From contig NZ_ASJB01000070.1 of NCBI RefSeq assembly GCF_000478275.1, positions 38,019 through 102,018 on the forward strand: a DNA stretch of 64,000 bases, read 5' to 3'. The DNA is from Amycolatopsis orientalis DSM 40040 = KCTC 9412 (GTDB lineage Bacteria > Actinomycetota > Actinomycetes > Mycobacteriales > Pseudonocardiaceae). Shown one piece after another: positions 8,706-16,792 of this stretch. Within the stretch, counting starts at the first letter, position 1; each line of letters starts with the position of its first letter. Both the position numbers and the translations under genes were made by a program. The notes beneath the pieces are model-generated. The model worked only from the letters and a program-made list of their open reading frames with translations, was not told the DNA's origin and ran no database searches.

Positions 8706-9811
8706 CACTCGCCCCCTTCTTCTTTTCCGGCCACGCAGGCCCCGGCGACGATCTCGTCGGAGAAGTCGAGCGCGAGCTTGCCTTCCTTGTCGACGAGCAG
8801 TTCCAGCAGTTCGGTCACGTTGCGCGCGTACAGCTCGCTGGAATGCGCGGGCATCTCCGCGGCGAGGTTGAGCGGCGAGCAGATGGTGACGTCGTACTCG
8901 ACGACCTCCTCGCCCGGTTTCGTCAGTTCGCAGTTGCCGCCGGACTCGCCGGCGAGGTCGACCACGACACCACCGGCGGGCATCCCCTTCACCGCGTCGG
9001 CGGTGACGAGGGTCGGCGCCTTGCGGCCGGGGACGAGCGCCGTGGTGATCACAACGTCGAACTTCGTGATCGCCTCGGTGAGCCTGCGTTGCTGCTCGGC
9101 CCTTTCCTCCTCGGTCAGCTCGCGGGCGTATCCGCCTTCGCCGACCGCCTCGATGCCGAGGTCGAGGAATTTCGCGCCGAGGGATTTGACCTGCTCGCCG
9201 ACCTCGGGCCGGACGTCGTACCCGGTGGTCTGCGCACCGAGCCGTTTCGCCGTCGCCAATGCCTGCAATCCGGCGACGCCCGCGCCGAGCACGAGCACCT
9301 TCGCCGGTGGCACGGTGCCCGCCGCGGTGGTGAGCATCGGGAAGAACCGGGTGAGTTTCTGCGCTGCCAGCAGAACCGCGCGATAACCCGCGACACTGCT
9401 CTGCGACGACAACGCGTCCATGGCCTGCGCGCGGGAGATCCGGGGGATCGCCTCGACGGCGAAAGCGCGCACGCCCGCCGATTCCAGCGCCGCTATCCCG
9501 TCCGGATCGGCACGGGGATTCAGGAAACCGATGAGGATCGTGCCTGTTTTGAGCTTCGCGACTTCGGCCGCGCTCGGAGGCGCCACTTTCACCACGATGT
9601 CGGCATCCCACGCGTCACCGAGCTCCGCGCCCGCCTGCTCGAAGACCTCGTCGGCGAGCAGCGCGCCGGCGCCCGCACCGGGCTCGACCACCACCCGCAT
9701 TCCGCGTCCTGAGACACGCTCGATGAGTTTCGGTACCAGCGCGACGCGGCGTTCTCCCTGCCCGGTCTCCCGGACAACACCGACCGTGAGCTGCTCGTTT
9801 TCTGCCGCCAC
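8705..9811 (-). CDS. pntAA: NAD(P) transhydrogenase subunit alpha part 1 (NAD-binding)
   Basis: A 368-residue soluble domain I of transhydrogenase, homologous to alanine dehydrogenase. It opens with TVGVVRETGQGERRVALVP and has the NAD-binding Rossmann stretch LVLGAGVAGLQALATAKRLG and the RQD-loop region as FLNPRADPDGI. The GTG start at 9811 is supported by a strong AGGAGG upstream; longer reading frames run into the upstream palindrome. First gene of pntAA-pntAB-pntB-lplA. Its promoter must lie in 9812-9958, where no clear hexamers were seen. Confidence 0.93.
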   Translation of the reverse strand: MAAENEQLTVGVVRETGQGERRVALVPKLIERVSGRGMRVVVEPGAGAGALLADEVFEQAGAELGDAWDADIVVKVAPPSAAEVAKLKTGTILIGFLNPRADPDGIAALESAGVRAFAVEAIPRISRAQAMDALSSQSSVAGYRAVLLAAQKLTRFFPMLTTAAGTVPPAKVLVLGAGVAGLQALATAKRLGAQTTGYDVRPEVGEQVKSLGAKFLDLGIEAVGEGGYARELTEEERAEQQRRLTEAITKFDVVITTALVPGRKAPTLVTADAVKGMPAGGVVVDLAGESGGNCELTKPGEEVVEYDVTICSPLNLAAEMPAHSSELYARNVTELLELLVDKEGKLALDFSDEIVAGACVAGKEEGGE

Positions 9812-9958
9812 AGGCGACCTCCTCGCTGGAGAGGACCACACGAACTCGCACTGTTTACCATGTCCGGCCGACAAGTCCCATGGCTGAACGTGTCCGGAAG
9901 GCATCTTTGCGTGACATCCGCCATCACGATCGATCCAGCCATCGATCCAGGTGGGGGA

Positions 9959-10013
9959 TGTCATAAGGGGTCCCCATAGGACGAATTCCGTCCTATGGGG
10001 ACCCCTCATGACA
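9959..10013. terminator. Family C palindrome between tetR and pnt operon
   Basis: Arms 9959-9983 and 9989-10013 (25 bases, one mismatch) around AATTC. It is nearly the same sequence as the element at 31383-31439. It lies 24 bases beyond the TetR stop on the minus strand and about 150 bases before pntAA, so it can insulate the pnt operon from tetR read-through. Confidence 0.75.
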
Positions 10014-10037
10014 CTTACGGAGCAACGGTTCCGCCCG

Positions 10038-10658
10038 TCACGGAACACTGCGCCAGTTCGGCACCCCCAGAAAGATCAGCCGCAACCGCCGTTCGGCCGT
10101 GCGCACGATCTCGTTGTCGCGCGCGGGGGTCTCGAGCAGCTCGAGCACCGTCGTGAGCATGGTCGTCACGATCAGGTCGGCGAGCAGATGGAGATCCTCG
10201 GTCGCCCATTCGCGGAGATTGTCGAACCGCGCGAGGTCGACGGCGAGTTCGCTGACGAAGAGCTTGAGCTCGAAGCCGATCGCCTGCCGGACCGGGCCGG
10301 TGCCGCCGTAGCGCTCCCGCGTCAGGAAGTGGAAGTGGTCCTCGTGCGCCCGAACGTGCTCGTGCAGGATGCGCACGGACGTGCGGATCATGTCGTTGTA
10401 CGCCGCGGGCCTGGTGCGCGCCGAGCGGATCATCGTGCGGAGTGTGCGCATCGACTCCTCGACGAGCGCGACCCCGAGTTCGTCCATCGATGCGAAATGG
10501 CGATAGAACGCCGTCGGCACGATCCCCGCCTGTTTCGCGACTTCTCGCAGGCTCAGGCCGGAAAACCCGCGTTCCGCGACCAGGTCCAGCGCGGCGTCCA
10601 GCAGCGCTTGCCGCGTGCGCTGTTTGCGCTCCTGCCGGGAAACGGGCTCAGTTGTCAC
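10038..10658 (-). CDS. TetR family transcriptional regulator (fatty-acid desaturation type)
   Basis: A 206-residue TetR-type repressor. The helix-turn-helix is near residues 25-50 (FSGLSLREVAKQAGIVPTAF then YRHFASMDELG), followed by an all-helical ligand domain. The GTG at 10658 gives the usual family length. It is divergent from a ferredoxin reductase/acyl desaturase operon, with an inverted repeat between them at 10746-10771. Regulators in this position often sense acyl-CoA and control desaturation; the ligand here is inferred. It probably also represses itself. Confidence 0.85.
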   Translation of the reverse strand: MTTEPVSRQERKQRTRQALLDAALDLVAERGFSGLSLREVAKQAGIVPTAFYRHFASMDELGVALVEESMRTLRTMIRSARTRPAAYNDMIRTSVRILHEHVRAHEDHFHFLTRERYGGTGPVRQAIGFELKLFVSELAVDLARFDNLREWATEDLHLLADLIVTTMLTTVLELLETPARDNEIVRTAERRLRLIFLGVPNWRSVP

Positions 10659-10716
10659 GACGGACAGCGTAATCGCCTCCGTCCTATCACCCACGTCACA
10701 TCGGCCTCCTCTCGCG

Positions 10717-10771
10717 TTGACAAGCGGGACCATCGCCACTTCACTGTTCAGTGTACAAGCGTTCACTGAAC
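10717..10771 (+). promoter_or_regulatory. Promoter and TetR-type operator of the desaturase operon
   Basis: A consensus -35 TTGACA sits at 10717-10722 with a weak -10 (TTCACT) 17 bases later at 10740-10745. Overlapping the start-site region is a perfect inverted repeat, GTTCAGTG (10746-10753), ten-base spacer, CACTGAAC (10764-10771). The dyad is the obvious binding site for the divergent TetR protein. Confidence 0.72.
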
Positions 10772-10797
10772 TTCTTGGAAAAACTTCGGGAGATGTG

Positions 10798-11889
10798 ATG
10801 ACGGCACTGGTACCGCGCAGGGCCAGGCGGCTGGCCTCGCTGGCCGAGGCCCTGCTCACGCCCCATGGCATGGACCGCTACCTCGAACTCGTCGATCCGA
10901 TGCTGGTCCGCCGGGAGATCCGCGGCCTGGTCACCGACGTCCGGCGGCAGACCCCAGACACGGTCACCCTGACCATCCGGCCGAGCCGGGCCTGGCGCGG
11001 CTTCGTCGCGGGTCAGTACGTGCGGGTGACCGTCGAGATCGACGGCGTCCGCCGCACCCGCTGCTATTCGCCCGCCGGTTCAGAGCACGACGGCACACTG
11101 GAACTGACCATCAAGGCCGACCCGCAGGGCCTCGTCTCACGACATCTGAACCGCACGGTCACCATCGGTTCCGTGCTCGGACTGTCCACTCCGGACGGTG
11201 AGTTCACGCTGCCGTCGCCGAGGCCCCGGCGGATCCTGCTGCTGAGCGGCGGAAGCGGGATCACGCCCGTCCTGTCGATGCTGCGCACACTGGCGGACGA
11301 GCGTCACGAGGGCGATGTCGCCTTCCTGCACTACTCCAACGGCGCCGACGACGCGCTCTACCGCGCCGAACTCGCCGACCTCGCCCGCCGCCTGCCCGGC
11401 CTGCGGGTGGTACACGCGTTCACCCACGCGAAAACCGGTGGCGACCTGCACGGCTTCTTCTCGAAGGAGCACCTCGCGGAGGCCGCGCCGTGGTATCCGG
11501 ACGCCGAGACCTTCCTGTGCGGGCCGAAGCCGCTGATGGATTCCGTCCGCGAGGCGTTCGAGGCCGACGGCCTGGGCGCACATCTGCACACCGAGGAGTT
11601 CACCCCGCCCGCGCTCACCTTCGACACCGAGAGCGCCGAAGGGCAGGTCCGGTTCGCGCGCAGCGGCCGCGAATTCGAGAACTCCGGGAAACCGTTGCTG
11701 GAGCAGGCGGAAGACGCGGGCCTGCGGCCGGAGCACGGCTGCCGGATGGGCATCTGCTTCTCCTGCACGCAGGTCAAGACCTCGGGCTGCGTGCGCAACG
11801 CCAAGACCGGCGAAACCTCCAGCGAAGAGAACGAAGAGATCCAGCTCTGCATCTCCGTCCCCGTCGGGGACGTCGAGATCAACGCTTAG
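10798..11889 (+). CDS. Ferredoxin reductase, electron donor to fatty-acid desaturase
   Basis: A 363-residue protein with a ferredoxin-reductase FAD domain (RCYSPAGS flavin motif), an NAD(P) domain (LLLSGGSGITPVLSMLRTL; CGPKPLMDSVREAF) and a C-terminal plant-type 2Fe-2S domain with CRMGICFSCTQ and a later Cys in the IQLCIS segment. This matches Rv3230c of M. tuberculosis, which pairs with desaturase DesA3. It passes electrons from NADPH to the di-iron desaturase encoded 13 bases downstream. The ATG at 10798 follows GGGAGATGTG and lies just after the operator. Confidence 0.88.
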   Translation: MTALVPRRARRLASLAEALLTPHGMDRYLELVDPMLVRREIRGLVTDVRRQTPDTVTLTIRPSRAWRGFVAGQYVRVTVEIDGVRRTRCYSPAGSEHDGTLELTIKADPQGLVSRHLNRTVTIGSVLGLSTPDGEFTLPSPRPRRILLLSGGSGITPVLSMLRTLADERHEGDVAFLHYSNGADDALYRAELADLARRLPGLRVVHAFTHAKTGGDLHGFFSKEHLAEAAPWYPDAETFLCGPKPLMDSVREAFEADGLGAHLHTEEFTPPALTFDTESAEGQVRFARSGREFENSGKPLLEQAEDAGLRPEHGCRMGICFSCTQVKTSGCVRNAKTGETSSEENEEIQLCISVPVGDVEINA

Positions 11890-11902
11890 AAAGGACTCCG
11901 GT

Positions 11903-13018
11903 ATGACCGGCTTGCAGGACAAACTCACCCCCGCCCAGGTCGAGGAGTTCGGCCGCGAACTGGACGAGATCCGGCAGCGGATCGTCGCCGACCTCGGCCA
12001 GGTCGACGTCGACTACATCCACAACGTCATCAAGACCCAGCGCGCGCTGGAGGTCGCCGGCCGCGGGCTGCTGTTCGCCGGGTTCTTCCCGCCCGCGTGG
12101 GTCGCCGGGGTGGCCGCGCTTTCGGTGGCGAAGATCCTCGACAACATGGAGATCGGCCACAACGTCATGCACGGCCAGTACGACTGGACGCGCGACCCGG
12201 CGCTGAGCTCCCAGAAGTTCGAATGGGACAACGTCGCCCCCGCGGAGAACTGGCGCCATTCACACAACTACATGCACCACACCTACACCAACATCCTCGA
12301 CAAGGACCGCGACATCGGTTACGGCGTCCTCCGCCTGGACCCCGCGCAGAAGTGGCACCCGTACTACCTCGGCAACCCGGTGTACGCGGTGGCGCTGGCG
12401 TTCATGTTCCAGTGGGGCGTCATGCTGCACGACCTCGAATTCGACCGCGTCCTCAAGGGCGAGCGCAGCTGGTCGGACAACAAGGAGGTCGGCCTGAAGA
12501 TGCTCAAGAAGGCCGGTCGCCAGGTCGGCAAGGACTACGTGCTCTTCCCGCTGCTGACCGGTCCGCTCGCGCCGCTGACCTTCCTCGGCAACGCGACCGC
12601 GAACCTGACCCGCAACCTGTGGGCGTTCTCGATCATCTTCTGCGGGCACTTCCCCGCCGACGTCGAGAGCTTCACCGAGGAGGAGACCGAGAACGAGTCG
12701 CGGGGTCAGTGGTACCTGCGGCAGATCCTCGGTTCGGCGAACATCACCGGCGGCAAGCTCTTCCACATCATGACCGGGAACCTCTCGCACCAGATCGAGC
12801 ACCACCTGTTCCCGGACATCCCGGCGCGCCGCTACCCGGAGATCGCGGCCGAGGTGCGGGCGATCTGCGAGAAGTACGGCCTGCCGTACAACACCGGCCC
12901 GCTGCACAAGCAGATGTTCTCGGTGGCCAAGAAGATCGTGAAACTGGCCATGCCCTGGAACGGTGAACGCCGCACTCCCGCTACCGTGGGAAGCGACAAG
13001 ACCCTCCGAGCGGCTTAA
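11903..13018 (+). CDS. Membrane acyl-CoA/fatty-acid desaturase (DesA3-like)
   Basis: A 371-residue membrane di-iron desaturase. All three histidine boxes are visible: HNVMH with QYDW following (about residue 88), HSHNYMHH (about 118) and HQIEHH (about 297). Hydrophobic hairpins surround them. It inserts a double bond into fatty acyl chains using O2 and electrons from the upstream reductase. It is closest to the actinobacterial DesA3/linoleoyl-CoA desaturase-like group. It shares the operon with the reductase and a short downstream gene, and is likely repressed by the divergent TetR protein. Confidence 0.9.
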   Translation: MTGLQDKLTPAQVEEFGRELDEIRQRIVADLGQVDVDYIHNVIKTQRALEVAGRGLLFAGFFPPAWVAGVAALSVAKILDNMEIGHNVMHGQYDWTRDPALSSQKFEWDNVAPAENWRHSHNYMHHTYTNILDKDRDIGYGVLRLDPAQKWHPYYLGNPVYAVALAFMFQWGVMLHDLEFDRVLKGERSWSDNKEVGLKMLKKAGRQVGKDYVLFPLLTGPLAPLTFLGNATANLTRNLWAFSIIFCGHFPADVESFTEEETENESRGQWYLRQILGSANITGGKLFHIMTGNLSHQIEHHLFPDIPARRYPEIAAEVRAICEKYGLPYNTGPLHKQMFSVAKKIVKLAMPWNGERRTPATVGSDKTLRAA

Positions 13019-13028
13019 GGTGTCTGAC

Positions 13029-13232
13029 ATGGTCGGTCAGTTCGAAAGCACCAAGGACGTGGTCCAAGAGGTCACCGAGTCGGCGGCCACCCATATCGGC
13101 AACATCGCGACGATCATCACCGGCGCGATCCGGGACATCGCCCGCGAAACCGGCGACTGGCTGACGGACGTCATCGAGATGCGCGAGGCGTCCCAGCGGG
13201 CACAGGCGGACGAACAGCACCGCGAAGACTAG
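13029..13232 (+). CDS. Small hypothetical protein at end of desaturase operon
   Basis: A 67-residue protein (70 if the GTG at 13020 is used). It reads as an amphipathic helical stretch (VVQEVTESAATHIGNIATII then DIARETGDWLTDVIEM) with a charged Gln/Glu-rich end. It has no signal peptide. The start at 13029 has AAGG eight bases upstream, formed by the end of the desaturase gene. Being cotranscribed, it may be an accessory of the desaturase, but no function is recognised. Confidence 0.6.
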   Translation: MVGQFESTKDVVQEVTESAATHIGNIATIITGAIRDIARETGDWLTDVIEMREASQRAQADEQHRED

Positions 13233-13280
13233 GGAAACCTGGATGGGCACGGGGCGGGTGGCCACGGCAGGCTGAATGCC

Positions 13281-14552
13281 GTGACCACCCGCCTCGCCAT
13301 GCCCCGGCTCGCCGGACGCGTCTTCGGTGCGCAGCTGAGCCGCGCGTACTGGGCCGAGCTGGCGTGGGTGCTGATCGGAGCGCCGCTGACGCTGGTGTTC
13401 GTGGTGCTCGTCGTCGTCGGACTGGTACTCGGGACCGGACTGAGCCTGCTCACCATCGGACTGCCGGTGCTCATCGGCGTTCTGGCGGGGGCGCGGCTGA
13501 TCGGCGCCGCGCATATCGGCCTCGCCCGCATCCTGCTCGGAGTGACGGTCACGCCACCCGCCCGGCCCGAGCTGCGGCCGGGCCTGTGGAACGGGATCAA
13601 AAGCAAACTCGGTGATCCGGCGGGCTGGCGCTCGATCGCCTACCTGCTGATCCGGCTGCCGCTCACGCTGATCGAGTTGTTCCTGGTCGCGACACTGTTC
13701 GTCTACGCCGTGAGCACGTTGACCTACCCCCTCTTCTGGTTCACCCTGAACGGCGACGCCATGCCGACGTTCGACCTCCGCGTCGACACCTGGCCCCTGA
13801 CCCTGCCGCTCGCGCTGACCGGGCTGGCCGTCCTGCTGGCGATGCCGTGGGTGGTCCACGGACTGACCGAATTCGACCGGCTGCTCGTGCGCGGCGTCCT
13901 CGGCGCCGAGGACCTGTCGAAACGCGTGCGCGATCTCGAACGCAGCCGGGCGACCGCCGTCGACGACGCGGCGCTGCGCCTGCGCCGGATCGAACGCGAC
14001 CTGCACGACGGCGCGCAGGCCCAGCTGGTCGCGCTCGCGATGAAGCTCGGCATCGCGAAGGACGAACTACGTGCGGGCGGCGACGTCGACCACGTGACGG
14101 CCCTGGTCACCGCCGCGCACGCCAACGCGAAGCAGGCGCTGATCGAACTGCGGGACCTCGCCCGCGGTATCCACCCCGCCGCCCTCGACGCCGGCCTCGG
14201 CGTCGCACTGTCCACTTTGGCCGCCAGCTCGGGTATCGACGCGCGGATCTCCGTGGACCTGCCGGCCAGGCCGTCGCCGTCGATCGAGACCATCGCCTAC
14301 TTCACCGTCGCCGAACTGCTGACCAACGCCGCCAAGCACACCTCGTCGGCGATCGAGGTCGACGTCGGTATCGTCGGTGACGGCTTGCGGCTCGTGGTGC
14401 GGGACGGCGGCGAAGGCGGGGCCCGGCTGGAACGCGGCGGCGGACTCGCCGGGATCGCCGAGCGGCTCGCGACCGTCGACGGCGGGCTCGACATCGACAG
14501 CCCCGTGGGAGGGCCTACGGTGATCAGCGCGGAGATACCACTACGGAAATAG
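13281..14552 (+). CDS. Two-component sensor histidine kinase (NarL-type)
   Basis: A 423-residue membrane kinase. The N-terminal half is a putative-sensor membrane domain with four helices in two pairs (ELAWVLIGAPLTLVFVVLVV, then LPVLIGVLAG, LTLIELFLVATLFVYAVS and LPLALTGLAVLLAMPWVV). The HisKA_3 phosphoacceptor is the His in RIERDLHDGAQAQLVALAM (about 242). The ATPase N-box is ELLTNAAKHT, with a GGGLAGIAERL glycine box. It phosphorylates the regulator encoded four bases downstream. The stimulus is unknown; this family often senses envelope stress. Confidence 0.9.
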   Translation: MTTRLAMPRLAGRVFGAQLSRAYWAELAWVLIGAPLTLVFVVLVVVGLVLGTGLSLLTIGLPVLIGVLAGARLIGAAHIGLARILLGVTVTPPARPELRPGLWNGIKSKLGDPAGWRSIAYLLIRLPLTLIELFLVATLFVYAVSTLTYPLFWFTLNGDAMPTFDLRVDTWPLTLPLALTGLAVLLAMPWVVHGLTEFDRLLVRGVLGAEDLSKRVRDLERSRATAVDDAALRLRRIERDLHDGAQAQLVALAMKLGIAKDELRAGGDVDHVTALVTAAHANAKQALIELRDLARGIHPAALDAGLGVALSTLAASSGIDARISVDLPARPSPSIETIAYFTVAELLTNAAKHTSSAIEVDVGIVGDGLRLVVRDGGEGGARLERGGGLAGIAERLATVDGGLDIDSPVGGPTVISAEIPLRK

Positions 14553-14556
14553 GAAC

Positions 14557-15213
14557 ATGGGGGGCGGCGTGCGCGTCGTGATCGCGGAGGATTCGGCCAT
14601 CCTGAGGGAGGGACTCGTCGAACTGCTGAACCTTCGGGGCCACGAAGTCGTCGCGGCGGTGGCCGACGGCGACAGCCTGTGCGCGGCGGTTCGCGAGCAC
14701 CGGCCGGATGTGTCCATTGTGGATATCCGCATGCCGCCGACGCACACCGACGAAGGACTGCGCGCGTCGATCGCGCTCCGCGCGGAACTGCCCGGTTGCG
14801 CGATCCTGCTGTTCTCCCAGTACGTCGAGACGCAGTACGCGACGGAACTCCTGGCCGACCGCGCGGGCGGTGTCGGTTACCTGCTGAAGGACCGCGTCGC
14901 CGAGGTGTCGGACTTCCTCGACGCGCTCCAGCGGGTCGCCGACGGGGAAACCGTGCTCGACCCCGAAGTGGTCAGCCAGCTCTTCGCCGCCACCCGGAAG
15001 ACGGACGCGCTCGCCGGGCTGACCCCGCGCGAGCGGGAGGTGCTGGGGCTGATGGCCGAAGGCCGGTCGAACTCGGCGATCGCGACCGCGCTGTTCCTTT
15101 CGGCGGGCTCGGTGGAGAAGTACGTGTCGAGCATCTTCGGGAAGCTGGCGCTGCCACAGTCCGAAGGGGACAACCGGCGGGTGCTGGCGGTGCTGCGGTA
15201 CCTGGAGTCCTAG
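14557..15213 (+). CDS. NarL/LuxR family response regulator
   Basis: A 218-residue regulator. The receiver domain carries the acidic pair in VVIAEDSAIL, the phospho-Asp in SIVDIRMPP (about 55), and Lys in YLLKDR. The C-terminal LuxR helix-turn-helix starts at LTPREREVLGLMAEGRSNSA and ends SSIFGKLAL. The ATG at 14557 is preceded by AGGAAC; an in-frame GTG at 14569 is possible. It forms an operon with the kinase just upstream. Confidence 0.9.
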   Translation: MGGGVRVVIAEDSAILREGLVELLNLRGHEVVAAVADGDSLCAAVREHRPDVSIVDIRMPPTHTDEGLRASIALRAELPGCAILLFSQYVETQYATELLADRAGGVGYLLKDRVAEVSDFLDALQRVADGETVLDPEVVSQLFAATRKTDALAGLTPREREVLGLMAEGRSNSAIATALFLSAGSVEKYVSSIFGKLALPQSEGDNRRVLAVLRYLES

Positions 15214-15223
15214 TACTGGGCCG

Positions 15224-15745
15224 TCACCGAGGCTCGGCAGGGACCCCGTCCACCTCCGGCAGGCACAGCTGCACCCACGCGACATCCCGCCACGCCCCGT
15301 GCTTGTACCCGATCCGCCGGTAAGTCCCGACCGGCTCGAAACCCATCGCCCGGTGCAGTCCGGCGCTCGCGTCGTTCGGCAGCACCATTCCCGCGCAGAA
15401 CGTCCGGAATCCACGTGCGGCCAGGCGGTCCAGCAGCGCCTGGTAGAGCGCGCGGCCGCCGCCCGTCCGCCGCCTGCCCATCTCCAGATAGACGCTGACC
15501 TCGCACGACCAGCGATAGGCGGGACGGCCGCTGAACGGACCTCCGTACGCGTAGCCGGCGACGCGTCCTTCGTCGTCTTCGAGTACGAGCCAGGCGTGTG
15601 ACCGCCGCGCCTTGGCGATGCGCTCGGCCATCTCGTCCGGTTTGGGCGGCTCGGTCTCGAACGAGATCGCCGTGTCGGTGACGTACGGCGCGTAGATCTC
15701 CGCGCAGGCCGCCGCGTCGTCTTCCGTCGCTTCCCTGATCACCAT
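15224..15745 (-). CDS. GNAT acetyltransferase, phosphinothricin acetyltransferase-like
   Basis: A 173-residue GNAT protein resembling the Pat/Bar family: IREATEDDAAACAEIYAPYV, SFETEPPKPDEMAERI, VYLEMGRRRTGGGRALYQAL (acetyl-CoA P-loop region, here RRTGGG) and NDASAGLHRAMGFEPVGTYR. It likely N-acetylates an amino-acid-like compound. The ATG at 15745 is preferred over the one at 15754 because a -10-like TACTAT ends seven bases before it, giving a leaderless mRNA. It is divergent from an XRE-cupin regulator. Confidence 0.82.
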   Translation of the reverse strand: MVIREATEDDAAACAEIYAPYVTDTAISFETEPPKPDEMAERIAKARRSHAWLVLEDDEGRVAGYAYGGPFSGRPAYRWSCEVSVYLEMGRRRTGGGRALYQALLDRLAARGFRTFCAGMVLPNDASAGLHRAMGFEPVGTYRRIGYKHGAWRDVAWVQLCLPEVDGVPAEPR

Positions 15746-15752
15746 GGCAACC

Positions 15753-15778
15753 ATAGTATCCGATGCTGCCACTATAGT
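15753..15778. promoter_or_regulatory. Back-to-back -10 elements for two leaderless mRNAs
   Basis: On the plus strand TATAGT (15773-15778) is followed by seven bases and the ATG at 15786. On the minus strand TACTAT (15758-15753) is followed by seven bases and the ATG at 15745. Both spacings place transcription start at or next to the start codon. The two -10 boxes share an ATAGT core, so one regulator bound between them could control both genes. No -35 boxes are evident. Confidence 0.6.
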
Positions 15779-15785
15779 GAGCAGC

Positions 15786-16349
15786 ATGTCGGATCCCCTG
15801 TCCGCGTCGCTCGCCGCGACGCTCCAGTCCGCGAGAGTCGATCAGAACCTCTCCGCCAACGCTCTCGCGGAAATGTCCGGCGTGTCCAGGGCGATGATCG
15901 GCAAGATCGAACGCGGTGAAGCCCAGCCGACGGCCGTCCTGCTCAGCAGGCTCTCGGCCGCGCTCGGCATGACGCTGTCCGAGCTGATCGCACGCGCCGA
16001 ACACGGTGACCGGCGGCTCGCGCGCGTGGCCGATCAGCCGACCTGGACCGACCCGGACACCGGCTACGTGCGCCGCGCCGTCTCGCCGTCGCTGGGCGGG
16101 CCGCTCGAACTGGTCGAGGTCGTCCTGCCCGCCGGCGCCGAGGTCTCCTTCCCCGCCCACACCTACGCGCTGACCCATCACCAGATCTGGGTACTCGAAG
16201 GACATCTGCGGTTCCGCGAGGGCGACGTCGACCACGAACTCGATACGGGTGACTGCCTCCAGCTGGGCACGCCGCAGCCGTGCGCCTACGTCAATCCGAC
16301 GGACCGGCCAGTGCGCTATCTGGTCGCCCTCGCGCGGCGGCACGCCTGA
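15786..16349 (+). CDS. XRE family regulator with cupin domain
   Basis: A 187-residue regulator. The XRE helix-turn-helix spans about residues 8-65 (NLSANALAEMSGVSRAMIGK and IERGEAQPTAVLLSRLSAAL). The C-terminal cupin barrel includes HHQIWVLEGHLRFREGDVDH and a GDCLQLGTPQPCAYVNP segment. Such proteins usually sense a small amine or amino acid through the cupin. The start at 15786 fits a leaderless transcript. It probably controls the divergent acetyltransferase gene, which could modify the sensed compound; that link is inferred from position. Confidence 0.85.
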   Translation: MSDPLSASLAATLQSARVDQNLSANALAEMSGVSRAMIGKIERGEAQPTAVLLSRLSAALGMTLSELIARAEHGDRRLARVADQPTWTDPDTGYVRRAVSPSLGGPLELVEVVLPAGAEVSFPAHTYALTHHQIWVLEGHLRFREGDVDHELDTGDCLQLGTPQPCAYVNPTDRPVRYLVALARRHA

Positions 16350-16381
16350 CACCCGGCTCACCCCGCACTACCGTGACGAGC

Positions 16382-16792
16382 ATGTACTCCACGGAGATCG
16401 AGGTGCGCACCGGCAGCGTGGCCGTGGTGCACGACCTGACCAAGGACGCCGAGACCTTCCTGCGCGACGCGGACGCCGAGGACGGGATCCTGCACGTCTT
16501 CGTCCCGCACGCGACCTCCGGGCTGGCGATCCTCGAAACCGGCGCGGGCAGCGACGAAGACCTGCTCGCGGCACTCGACGAACTGCTCCCCCGCGACGGC
16601 CGCTGGCGGCACCAGCACGGCAGTCCCGGTCACGGTCGTGACCACGTCCTGCCCGCGCTGCTGCCGCCGTTCGCGACGATCCCGGTGCTCGGCGGAGTGC
16701 TGACGCTGGGCACCTGGCAGTCGATCTGCCTAGTGGACACCAACCTGGACAACCCGGTGCGACGCGTCCGCTTCAGTCTCCTGGAGGGCTGA
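16382..16792 (+). CDS. YjbQ / UPF0047 family protein (thiamine-phosphate-synthase-like)
   Basis: A 136-residue protein of the YjbQ family. It shows VFVPHATSGLAILETGAGSD, the HGSPGHGRDHVLPALL segment and the closing GTWQSICLVDTNLDNPVRRV. Conserved His and Glu residues form a putative metal/phosphate pocket; some members have weak thiamine phosphate synthase activity. Cytoplasmic. Its last 63 bases overlap the end of the permease-like gene on the other strand. Confidence 0.85.
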   Translation: MYSTEIEVRTGSVAVVHDLTKDAETFLRDADAEDGILHVFVPHATSGLAILETGAGSDEDLLAALDELLPRDGRWRHQHGSPGHGRDHVLPALLPPFATIPVLGGVLTLGTWQSICLVDTNLDNPVRRVRFSLLEG

